DNA of 37,729 bases from JBFWUW01 sp050247075 (lineage in GTDB: Bacteria; Planctomycetota; Planctomycetia; Pirellulales; JBFWUW01). The stretch covers positions 1 to 37,729 of the forward strand of contig JBFWUW010000067.1 of the NCBI GenBank assembly GCA_050247075.1, read 5' to 3'. Each line of letters starts with the position of its first letter. Within the stretch, counting starts at the first letter, position 1. The translations under genes were made by a program, and so were the position numbers. A model generated the notes under the pieces. The model was not told where the DNA came from, made no database searches, and worked only from the letters and a program-made list of their open reading frames with translations. This document shows positions 9,007 to 15,500 of the stretch, one piece after another.

Positions 9007-9268
9007 CTGAAGGCGTCACTCGAATGACGCCGTTTACCAGAACGGGACATTTCAACCCATCGACTTTCAAGGGCTTTCGCTGGTCGAGGGGCAGCGGGTC
9101 AAGATCACGATCGACGTTGAAGGCGATCCCGAACCATTGCCTCTGGCGGTAGCCGTTTACGAGGGGCTCTTGCCCGATGAGATTTCCTGCATTGAGAGAA
9201 TTGCCGTTGAGCGATCAAACTTCTTTGGCAATGGTGCCGACCTTTGTATTAACGACGAATGTTCATGA
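9007..9268 (+). pseudogene. DUF104 (UPF0165)-like antitoxin, frame broken near the N terminus
   Basis: From 9026 the frame reads DAVYQNGTFQPIDF, then LSLVEGQRVKITIDVE. This is the signature of DUF104/UPF0165 (AF2212-like) antitoxins, which usually begin with a few residues before A-V-Y-x-x-G-x-F. This frame has no ATG, GTG, TTG or CTG after the upstream TGA at 9008. In the neighbouring frame, CTG at 9007 opens KASLE and meets TGA at 9025-9027. Removing the single T at 9025 would join both parts into a normal N terminus preceded by a well-placed Shine-Dalgarno. The simplest reading is a one-base insertion that broke the gene, or a sequencing error. The frame ends with TGA at 9266-9268, overlapping an ATG of the next gene (ATGA). 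No PIN toxin of the usual DUF104 partner type adjoins it. Confidence 0.55.
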
Positions 9269-9864
9269 GTGGACTGCTACAGATGCTGGACTGGCCTTCC
9301 GTCTTCGACGAAGCGTACCCTTTCGCGGGAGCCTCTCAGGCTGAACTTCAATTATTCACGCGTTCCGTGGGCCAGAGGCTCGCACCGACGGAAATGACTG
9401 CGATCCGCAACTCGCAGAGCAACCCTTTCCCCAAGAAATCGCCGCTATATGAGTTTTGGCAGCCGGCTGATCCTTCGCGTTGGGTGATGCCTGATCGACC
9501 TTTGCCGGAATCATACTTGTCGTTTCTTTCATGGTCCAATGGCGGCGAGTTTCGCCAAGGTCAGCGATGGATGCAGTTCTTTCCCCTCTTCGATGAAAGG
9601 CACGGGGTGCGTGCGATAATGCTGGCATACGAGCTTCCGCAATGCATGCCGGGGGCTCTGCCGTTCGCGGCAAATGGCGGAGGCACTTTTTACCTGTTTG
9701 ATATGCGGCAACCGTCAAAGGAGGATGAATACAACGTCGTTTGTTCACATGCCGGCAATTTCGGTTGGGGGTCCGACGAATGCTTGCAAATCGCGGATTC
9801 GTTCGCAGCCGCTTGCCTGGGAAAATCCGACGTGGACGAATTGAAGTGGCAAGCCCAGCGGTAG
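9259..9864 (+). CDS. SUKH (SMI1/KNR4) family protein
   Basis: This 201-residue protein has a SUKH-like (SMI1/KNR4) domain: LPESYLSFLSWSNGGEF is the typical P-x-x-Y/F-x-x-F-L-x-x-x-N-G-G signature, and LPFAANGGGTFYLFD is the second conserved block. In bacteria SUKH proteins are mostly immunity proteins that neutralise polymorphic or contact-dependent toxins, but no adjacent toxin domain is evident. ATG at 9259 is the first start. ATG at 9265 (MSGLLQML) overlaps the stop of the antitoxin remnant as ATGA, so translational coupling is likely and 9265 may be the true start. There is no signal peptide or membrane segment, so it should be cytoplasmic. The local sequence has visibly lower GC than the surroundings, consistent with acquired DNA. 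Confidence 0.7.
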   Translation: MFMSGLLQMLDWPSVFDEAYPFAGASQAELQLFTRSVGQRLAPTEMTAIRNSQSNPFPKKSPLYEFWQPADPSRWVMPDRPLPESYLSFLSWSNGGEFRQGQRWMQFFPLFDERHGVRAIMLAYELPQCMPGALPFAANGGGTFYLFDMRQPSKEDEYNVVCSHAGNFGWGSDECLQIADSFAAACLGKSDVDELKWQAQR

Positions 9865-9966
9865 CCGAAAGCCGTGTTCGTATATTTCTTGTCGACGTAT
9901 TTCAAACTCAAAGACAATATTCTTCGAATGCCGAATTTCGTCCGCGCCACTTTCCCTCGATAGAGA

Positions 9967-10070
9967 GTGAGCGATGGATATACATAGCCAACCGTTCACA
10001 AAGTTGCTGATTGCGCTCGCGCCCCACAATATCCGACTTCGTAGTCAAACAACGGCGATTCATCGCTCAC
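9967..10070 (+). repeat. 10-bp inverted repeat upstream of the toxin-antitoxin pair
   Basis: GTGAGCGATG (9967-9976) and CATCGCTCAC (10061-10070) are perfect complements 84 bases apart. A second pair, GGATAT (9976-9981) and ATATCC (10029-10034), nests inside. The block lies in the AT-rich gap just before the DUF433 gene and could be an operator or a leader structure. Function is inferred from position. Confidence 0.35.
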
Positions 10071-10099
10071 GGCACCACAAGACAAAAGCAACGTCCAAC

Positions 10100-10432
10100 A
10101 TGCCAACTCCACTTCAAGAGGCCGAAAACTTGCTGTCGGCGTTAAGCCGGGCCGAGAAGGCCCAACTGCTCCAATGGGTTATTTACGAATTGGGCGATAG
10201 CTTCGCCGGAATTGAGGCTCGGCCCGGCGTTTGCGGCGGAGAACCATGCATCGTGCGGACGAGGATTCCTGTTTGGGTGCTGGAGCAAGCCCGCCGCATG
10301 GCAACGAGCGAGGCGGAGATTTTGCGATCGTTTCCCACATTGCGGGCGGAAGACTTGGTTCATGCCTGGGCCTATGTGCGAACACACCGCGACGAAATCG
10401 ACCAACAGATTCGCGACAATGAGGATGCTTGA
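10100..10432 (+). CDS. DUF433 domain antitoxin
   Basis: This protein of about 110 residues carries the DUF433 signature PGVCGGEPCIVRTRIPVW followed by a helical segment (EAEILRSFPTLRAEDLVHAW), the winged-helix-like core of this antitoxin family. DUF433 proteins pair with PIN-like toxins, and the DUF5615 toxin gene starts 3 bases after this stop. The frame is open upstream to 9974, but the extra 42 residues are basic and non-conserved in character. ATG at 10100 (MPTPLQEAENLL) gives a normal length. It probably binds and inhibits the toxin and represses its own promoter, as usual for type II systems. Confidence 0.8.
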   Translation: MPTPLQEAENLLSALSRAEKAQLLQWVIYELGDSFAGIEARPGVCGGEPCIVRTRIPVWVLEQARRMATSEAEILRSFPTLRAEDLVHAWAYVRTHRDEIDQQIRDNEDA

Positions 10433-10435
10433 GCC

Positions 10436-10774
10436 GTGGCGCTACTGTACTCCAACGAAAACTTCCCTCGGCCCGTCGTTGAGGAATTGCGACGAAGGGG
10501 ACACGACGTGCTAACCGTGCTAGAAGCCGGCAAGGCGGACCAGGCGATCTCTGATGATGAAGTGCTGAAGTTCGCGGCCAGTCTTGGACGAGCGGTGCTA
10601 ACGCTCAATCGCAAGCATTTCATTCGTCTGCATCGCGAACAGCCACTTCATGCGGGCATCATCGTCTGCACCTACGATCCAGACTTTGCCGGCCAGGCAG
10701 CGCGGCTTCATGCCGTGCTACAATCGGAATCGCGGCTCAACGGCCAACTGCTGCGGGTCAATCGGCCGCGTTGA
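10436..10774 (+). CDS. DUF5615 PIN-like toxin
   Basis: This 112-residue protein matches the DUF5615 family of PIN-like ribonucleases: NENFPRPVVEELRRRGHDV at the N terminus, SDDEVLKFAASLGRAVLT in the middle, and LTLNRKHFIRLH before the C-terminal helices. It begins with GTG three bases after the DUF433 stop, a tight two-gene toxin-antitoxin operon. At two positions where many DUF5615 members have Asp (DEN near the start, D-x-D-F in the middle), this one has Asn (SNEN and LNRKHF). The metal site may therefore differ. From memory, the Asn in LTLNR is common in members paired with DUF433, so loss of activity should not be assumed. The expected role is RNA cleavage when the antitoxin is degraded. 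Confidence 0.8.
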   Translation: MALLYSNENFPRPVVEELRRRGHDVLTVLEAGKADQAISDDEVLKFAASLGRAVLTLNRKHFIRLHREQPLHAGIIVCTYDPDFAGQAARLHAVLQSESRLNGQLLRVNRPR

Positions 10775-10808
10775 AGACATCCCTCTGGCTGTACGCGCCT
10801 CGAACTTC

Positions 10809-12317
10809 ATGCCGAACCAGCAAGACGAACCCATGTCCGATCAGGATGACCCATTAGACACCGGCATGTCCCTGCCAGCACCGCTTGTCGCACAGGCATT
10901 AGAACGGACACAAATCGCCAAGTATCACACCAAGGGCGGGCATGGATTCTCGGCGGAGGATGCCAACCACTTTGCCGACACCATTCGCGGCAGGCAGGCC
11001 GAGGTCGTGGGCATTTCCAATGAATTGAACGGCGCGGACCGGGTGGTGGACGGTTTGCGCGTGCAATCGAAGTATTTTCGTAGCGCGTCCGAAACGGTCG
11101 CGGCTGCCTTTGATCCTGGATCGGGGGCATACCGTTATGCCGGCCAGGTCTTGGAAGTTCCCCAGGACCAGTACGATGCCTGTGTGCGATTGATGAGGGA
11201 CCGCATCGAACACGGCAGAGTGCCGGGCGTAACGAGTCCCGCGGACGCCGAGAAAATCATCCGTCAAGGAACCGTAACATACAAGCAAGCCAGAAATATC
11301 GCCCGCGCGGGCAATATTGACTCGTTGCTGTTCGACGCCAAGACGCAATCCGTTACGTCGTCCTATGTCTTCGCCGTTTCGTTCGCCATTACGTTTGCCC
11401 AAGACCGTTGGCGCGGGAAGAACGCCAAAGTAGCCGCCCGATCGGCACTCGGCTCCGCGATCGCTCAGGGGGGCGCGACGCTGATCACCGGCGTCGTGAG
11501 TGCGCAAATGTTGCGAACCAAGGCTGCGGCGATTGGAGTTGTATCGGTTCGGCAGGGCGTGAAAGCCATATCGGGCACCGCTGTCGGTCGAGAGGCCGTC
11601 CACCGCATTGCCGCCGGATCATTGGGCAAGGCGGTCTACGGTGCCGCCGCGGTGAACCATGTTTCCAAGTTGCTGCGCAGTAACGCCGTTACCGCGACCA
11701 TCGCGGCGGCGGCGATGAGTACTCCGGATGTCTATCGCGTTTTATTTGACCGCTCGATTTCTTGGCGGCAATTCACGAAGAACATCTCCGTGAATGCCGC
11801 CGGGGTGGCGGGCGGCACGGTGGGGTGGCTAGGTGGTGCGGCCGCCGGGGCGGCTCTTGGAAGTGCCGTGCCCATCATTGGCACGGCCGCCGGTGGAGTC
11901 ATCGGAGGCATTTTAGGGGCATTGGGAGGGGGTGTCGGCGGATCGGCAGCGGCGAAGGCGGCGGCTGACAGGTTGGCCGATGACGACTCAAAGCCGTTAA
12001 TCGCATTGCTGAACGATGAGATTCAGTCACTAGCGTTCGAGTATTTGCTGATCGAGGAAGAAGTGGAACAGGCGGCGACTGCAGTCGGCAAGACCGTAAA
12101 TCCAAAGTGGCTGCGCCGATTGTTCAAGCAATTGAAAAAATCCCAGGATCATGGCAATGGCCGAGACTTCATTCGCCGCGAGTTCGAACCGCACTTTGAA
12201 AGCATTGTCGCGGCACGGCCCAAAATAGCATTACCGTCAACGGTAGAACTAGAGGCCGAGGTTGTATCGTTGGCGGACGCCATTGCGGAAGCGGAGTGTG
12301 CCACCGCCGGATCGTAA
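10809..12317 (+). CDS. Uncharacterised glycine-zipper membrane protein with nuclease-like N-terminal motif
   Basis: The product is about 502 residues from ATG 10809; MSDQDD at 10833 is an alternative start. The longer open frame back to 10650 overlaps the toxin gene and is not used. Residues of about 45-90 contain HGFSAEDANHFAD, then NGADRVVDGLRVQSKYF with D77, D81 and Q86-x-K88. This spacing is reminiscent of the D...(E/Q)xK core of PD-(D/E)XK nucleases, although no nuclease family is recognised. A hydrophobic segment starts near residue 185 (SYVFAVSFAITFA), with more through 210-300. Residues of about 330-395 are dense in GxxxG and AxxxG steps (GTVGWLGGAAAGAALGS), a glycine-zipper region seen in membrane-inserting proteins. 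The C terminus is charged and helical. From memory, proteins with the same order of motifs occur in enterobacteria as hypotheticals. The toxin-antitoxin context suggests an accessory defence or conflict role, which is inference. Confidence 0.6.
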   Translation: MPNQQDEPMSDQDDPLDTGMSLPAPLVAQALERTQIAKYHTKGGHGFSAEDANHFADTIRGRQAEVVGISNELNGADRVVDGLRVQSKYFRSASETVAAAFDPGSGAYRYAGQVLEVPQDQYDACVRLMRDRIEHGRVPGVTSPADAEKIIRQGTVTYKQARNIARAGNIDSLLFDAKTQSVTSSYVFAVSFAITFAQDRWRGKNAKVAARSALGSAIAQGGATLITGVVSAQMLRTKAAAIGVVSVRQGVKAISGTAVGREAVHRIAAGSLGKAVYGAAAVNHVSKLLRSNAVTATIAAAAMSTPDVYRVLFDRSISWRQFTKNISVNAAGVAGGTVGWLGGAAAGAALGSAVPIIGTAAGGVIGGILGALGGGVGGSAAAKAAADRLADDDSKPLIALLNDEIQSLAFEYLLIEEEVEQAATAVGKTVNPKWLRRLFKQLKKSQDHGNGRDFIRREFEPHFESIVAARPKIALPSTVELEAEVVSLADAIAEAECATAGS

Positions 12318-12365
12318 GCGGCTGTGGGCACAGCCGGCCGCACGCGAGTGGAGTGGGCCAGAAAA

Positions 12366-12536
12366 GTAGGGTGGGACAAGCGGCCCTTGATCGTCCATGT
12401 AGGTACACGTGATCCGCGATGTCCCACCATGATTGGTCATGGACCGTGGCAATGTGTGCGGTTGCACACCGGTGGTGGGACATCGCGGTGATGCCATGTT
12501 GAATTGGTGGACGGAATGCCGCTTGTCTCACCCTAC
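12366..12536. repeat. Nested palindromic element
   Basis: The outer arms are 19 bases each (12366-12384 and 12518-12536, starting GTAGGGTGGGACAAG and ending CTCACCCTAC) and match as inverted repeats at 18 of 19 positions. The inner arms are 16 bases (12414-12429 and 12473-12488, core CCGCGATGTCCCACCA) and pair perfectly. Two small perfect hairpins lie inside: GGTC-ATG-GACC at 12435-12445 and GTGTGC-GGTT-GCACAC at 12454-12469. The element fills the gap between two convergent genes and could act as a terminator or be a MITE/REP-like mobile palindrome. It has no coding content. Confidence 0.75.
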
Positions 12537-12567
12537 GCGCCGCGCCAGAGGGACTCCGCACGGGTAC

Positions 12568-14007
12568 TTAACCGCGATAAACCGCTTCGATCGGGCGGCC
12601 CAGGCTGACGGGAAAGGGCCGGCCCAGAATGTCGGTGTAATGTTGAGAGGGGGAAATGCCCAAGGCGTTGAAGATGGTGGCGGCCACGTCCCAGGGGCCA
12701 AAGCGCTCGCTGGCTGGTTCGCCTCCCAGACGGTCGGAAGCGCCGACCACCGCGCCGCGCTGCACGCCGGCACCCGCCAGCGCGATCGAGTAGACCGTGG
12801 GCCAATGCTTGCGGCCCGGAGACGACCCGGCGAACCGGCGTTCCTGGGCGACTTGCGGGGCGCGGCCAAACTCACCCATGCAAATCACCAAGGTGTCATC
12901 CAACAGTCCGCGCTGATCCAGATCCTCAATCAAAGCGGAAAAGCTCTGGTCGAAGCGTGGCAACAGGCGGTCGCGCAGGGCATCGAAGATATCGTTGTGC
13001 GTGTCCCAGCCGTACAGGTCGGTCTCCAATGGGTCGCGGTCCTGGCCGCGGTTGGCATGGTTCCAGATCGCATTGATGTACGGCACGCCCGCCTCTACCA
13101 ACCGCCGCGCCAACAGCAGCGCCTGTCCAGACCGGTGGCGGCCGTAGCGGTCTCGCAAGGCCGCCGGTTCCGCCGCCAGGTCGAAGGCCTCTCGCGCGGC
13201 GGGCGAGGCGATCATCTCTAGCGCTTGTTCGTACGCGCGGTCTACATCGCGCGCGGCTTCGTCGGCGGGCCAGTGCCGTGGCGAGCCCTCATCGAGCGCT
13301 TGCATCAGATTCAGACGGCGGTTGAGCCGGGCCAGTGGCAGTCCGTGTTGCAGCGACAAGCCAGGCAGCGCTTCGCGAGCATCGGCCACGTCCCCCACCA
13401 CCAACGGATCGTAGGCTCGGCCCAGCAGCCCGCCATCTTGACCCGGTCCCGGCGTTTCGGGCAACAGGGCTGGCGCGTTCAGGTGGACGGCGTCTTTGGC
13501 AAAACGCGAGGCGGCCTTCACCCGCTGCAAGACCGAACCCAAGGTCGGCGCATCGTTGGGACTGGGAGGAGGATTGCCCGACCGCTGGGCGTGGTAGCAG
13601 CCGGTCAGCGCTAGGTACACGGCCGAGCCGTGGTCCAAATCGGCGTGCGACATGCTGCGGACGATCGTCAGCCGGTCGGCCACTTGGGCGACTTGCGGCA
13701 TGTGTTCGCAAAACAGCGCGCCGGGCAAGGCCGTGGCGATGGAGCTAAACTCGCCCCGCACATCCAGCGGGGCGTTGGGCTTGGGATCCCAAGTGTCGAT
13801 CTGGCTTTGCCCGCCGTTGGCAAACACCACGATCACCGACCTGGCCCGGCCAAACCCGGCGAACCTGGCCGCCGGCTCACTCCCCCGTGACAGGCGCAAG
13901 CCACTGAGGCAGGACAGGCTCCCCAACGATACCAGCCCCTGCCCCAGCCAACGCCGGCGCGTCAGATAGGCCGGCGGAAGGCGGCGGTCGTGGGGCAATG
14001 GTGGCAT
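12568..14007 (-). CDS. DUF1501 family protein with Tat signal
   Basis: This is a member of DUF1501, a family abundant in planctomycetes and related to the sulfatase/alkaline phosphatase superfamily. The N terminus has a twin-arginine motif (TRRRWLGQG at about 16-24) followed by a hydrophobic stretch, so export in folded form is expected. Conserved family blocks are visible: FANGGQSQIDTWDPKP, SMSHADLDHGSAVYLALTG, GWDTHNDIFDALRDRLLP, VICMGEFGRAP and FGPWDVAATIFNALG near the C terminus. The length of 479 residues is normal. The usual DUF1549/DUF1553 cytochrome partner is absent here; instead its start is 3 bases after the stop of an unrelated conserved protein, so the two form an operon. The substrate is unknown. 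Confidence 0.9.
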   Translation of the reverse strand: MPPLPHDRRLPPAYLTRRRWLGQGLVSLGSLSCLSGLRLSRGSEPAARFAGFGRARSVIVVFANGGQSQIDTWDPKPNAPLDVRGEFSSIATALPGALFCEHMPQVAQVADRLTIVRSMSHADLDHGSAVYLALTGCYHAQRSGNPPPSPNDAPTLGSVLQRVKAASRFAKDAVHLNAPALLPETPGPGQDGGLLGRAYDPLVVGDVADAREALPGLSLQHGLPLARLNRRLNLMQALDEGSPRHWPADEAARDVDRAYEQALEMIASPAAREAFDLAAEPAALRDRYGRHRSGQALLLARRLVEAGVPYINAIWNHANRGQDRDPLETDLYGWDTHNDIFDALRDRLLPRFDQSFSALIEDLDQRGLLDDTLVICMGEFGRAPQVAQERRFAGSSPGRKHWPTVYSIALAGAGVQRGAVVGASDRLGGEPASERFGPWDVAATIFNALGISPSQHYTDILGRPFPVSLGRPIEAVYRG

Positions 14008-14010
14008 GAT

Positions 14011-14754
14011 CTACTTCATGGCGATCGTCCGGGCCAAGGGGCGCAGGACTTGTTCGACGACGTACTCATCGACCATCTCGCGGCAGACATTGTTGAGATT
14101 TTCCACCGCCTGAACGAAGGTCAGGTCGGGGGCCAGGCTGCCGTACTGCCGCCCGGTGAAGTAAACGCTCAACTGTTCCTCGGGATACTCCTTCATCCGC
14201 ACCTGATAAGCGTTGGTCCGCGTCTCGATGCTCAGGCGGCACTGCATGCGGCAGTCTTCGTCCAGCGACAGTGTGATGGAGGGCTCTTGGCTAATCACCG
14301 TGGCCCCCGGCAATTCGGCCAGCCGTTCTAGCGCGGGGCTAACGCCCAGGGCCTCGGCCACAAGCTGGTTGTGGTTGCCACGATAGGTAAAGTCGAAGCC
14401 ATACAGCAAGTCCATGGCTTCGCAGTCTAGCGGGCTGACCGACAACATGTACGGGGCCAACTCCAGCACCAGCCGGTGTTGTTCCATAGCCGCTTCCACG
14501 TTGGGCGGGTTAACGTAGCCCGAGCAGACGCGGCGGTTCTCAATGGTAGCCCAGCGGTAGGTGCCGCGGTCTTTGTCCTCTTCCAGCACGAAATCGCCCT
14601 TCTCGCGGCAATAAAAATTGCGCATGGTCGGGTACTGTTTTTGAATCCGCTCAAAGAAGTGCAAGATCGTCTCGCGATTGTTCGGCAACTCCATCTCTGT
14701 GCTGAGGTTCATGTTGACGTAAAAATCGTCGCTCAACGATGCATAACGGTTCAT
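14011..14754 (-). CDS. Conserved protein of unknown function, upstream partner of the DUF1501 gene
   Basis: This 247-residue soluble protein has no signal peptide or membrane segment. It starts with MNRYASLSDDFYVNMNL and contains TMRNFYCREKGDFVLEED, RRVCSGYVNPPNVEAA and a C-terminal helical block (FVQAVENLNNVCREMVDEY). Central cysteines (DCRMQCRLSIE) are not in a recognisable metal motif. The sequence has mixed alpha/beta character and I do not recognise the family. From memory, similar proteins occur singly in planctomycetes and may be lineage-specific. Its stop is 3 bases before the DUF1501 start, so co-expression is likely. It diverges from the alkyltransferase gene across 149 bases. Confidence 0.75.
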   Translation of the reverse strand: MNRYASLSDDFYVNMNLSTEMELPNNRETILHFFERIQKQYPTMRNFYCREKGDFVLEEDKDRGTYRWATIENRRVCSGYVNPPNVEAAMEQHRLVLELAPYMLSVSPLDCEAMDLLYGFDFTYRGNHNQLVAEALGVSPALERLAELPGATVISQEPSITLSLDEDCRMQCRLSIETRTNAYQVRMKEYPEEQLSVYFTGRQYGSLAPDLTFVQAVENLNNVCREMVDEYVVEQVLRPLARTIAMK

Positions 14755-14802
14755 GGGGGGAAATCCCTCCGCGGACTGGCGATTGGCAGGCGCGCTTGCT
14801 CA

Positions 14803-14834
14803 TTGCTTGTCGCCCTGAATAACCAGTATAGAAT
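14803..14834 (+). promoter_or_regulatory. Possible promoter of the alkyltransferase gene
   Basis: TTGCTT (14803-14808) and TATAGA (14827-14832) are separated by 18 bases in the divergent gap and lie about 70 bases before the ATG at 14904. The match is moderate and based on consensus only. Confidence 0.25.
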
Positions 14835-14903
14835 GAGCGCGCAGAGGCTGTCAAAGCCGCGACACATCCGCCCTTTTTCCTCATCTTTCGCGAGGCCTGC
14901 CGC

Positions 14904-15500
14904 ATGTCCACCGCCACGCTAACGCGCCGCCGCCCGCCGACGAGTCCTTCTGGCCGCCCCGCAACGGCCGCGGACACCACAACGGCAAACCGCGAAATAG
15001 TTGTCTTCTCGAGCGAACTCGGCTGGATGGCCGCCATTGTCCGCCGTGACAACGACCGCCGCGACGTATTGTGTGAATTGACATTTGGACATGCTTCGCC
15101 CCAAGCCGCCGTCCGCCGGCTGGCGGCCGCCGGCGATGCGGCTGCCACGCAGCGACAGCCCGCGTTGGTGGGCGTGTTGCAAGCCTTTGCCCGCGGCGAG
15201 CCGGTTGACTTGAACCAGATCTCCATCGACTTGGGCGAGTTGCCCCCGTTTGCCCAACGCGTGGTCGAGCATTGCCGCCAGATTCCCTACGGCCAGACGT
15301 TGACGTACAGCGACTTGGCCGCCCAGGCTGGCTCGCCGCGGGCCGCCCGCGCGGTGGGCAATGTCATGCGGACCAACCGCATTCCCTTGGTCGTGCCGTG
15401 CCATCGCGTGGTCCCCCGCGGCAGCGGGCTAGGAGGCTACTCGGCCCCCGGCGGCGTGCGAGCCAAGCTGCGGCTATTGGAGCTGGAAGGCAACCGCTAG
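14904..15500 (+). CDS. ogt: Methylated-DNA--[protein]-cysteine S-methyltransferase
   Basis: This suicide DNA-repair protein transfers the alkyl group from O6-alkylguanine to its own cysteine. The active site is PCHRVV with the acceptor Cys at residue 166, followed by GGYSAPGGVRAKLRLLELE. The helix-turn-helix block before it reads YGQTLTYSDLAAQAGSPRAA, with ARAVGNVMRTNRIP carrying the conserved Arg-x-x-Gly and Asn. An N-terminal domain of about 100 residues precedes this, with a poorly conserved Thr/Pro/Arg-rich first 30 residues that may mean a later start. Symbol ogt is used for the family; no Ada-type regulatory domain is present. Its TAG stop overlaps the minus-strand hydrolase stop within CTAG at 15497-15500. 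Confidence 0.92.
   Translation: MSTATLTRRRPPTSPSGRPATAADTTTANREIVVFSSELGWMAAIVRRDNDRRDVLCELTFGHASPQAAVRRLAAAGDAAATQRQPALVGVLQAFARGEPVDLNQISIDLGELPPFAQRVVEHCRQIPYGQTLTYSDLAAQAGSPRAARAVGNVMRTNRIPLVVPCHRVVPRGSGLGGYSAPGGVRAKLRLLELEGNR

Noticed and set aside
9974..10099. Upstream extension of the DUF433 frame (start MDIHSQPF)
   Set aside because: The 42 extra residues are basic and unlike the family; the ATG at 10100 gives the normal DUF433 length.
10650..10808. Upstream extension of the glycine-zipper protein frame
   Set aside because: It overlaps the DUF5615 toxin gene in another frame and reads as a shadow; ATG 10809 is preferred.
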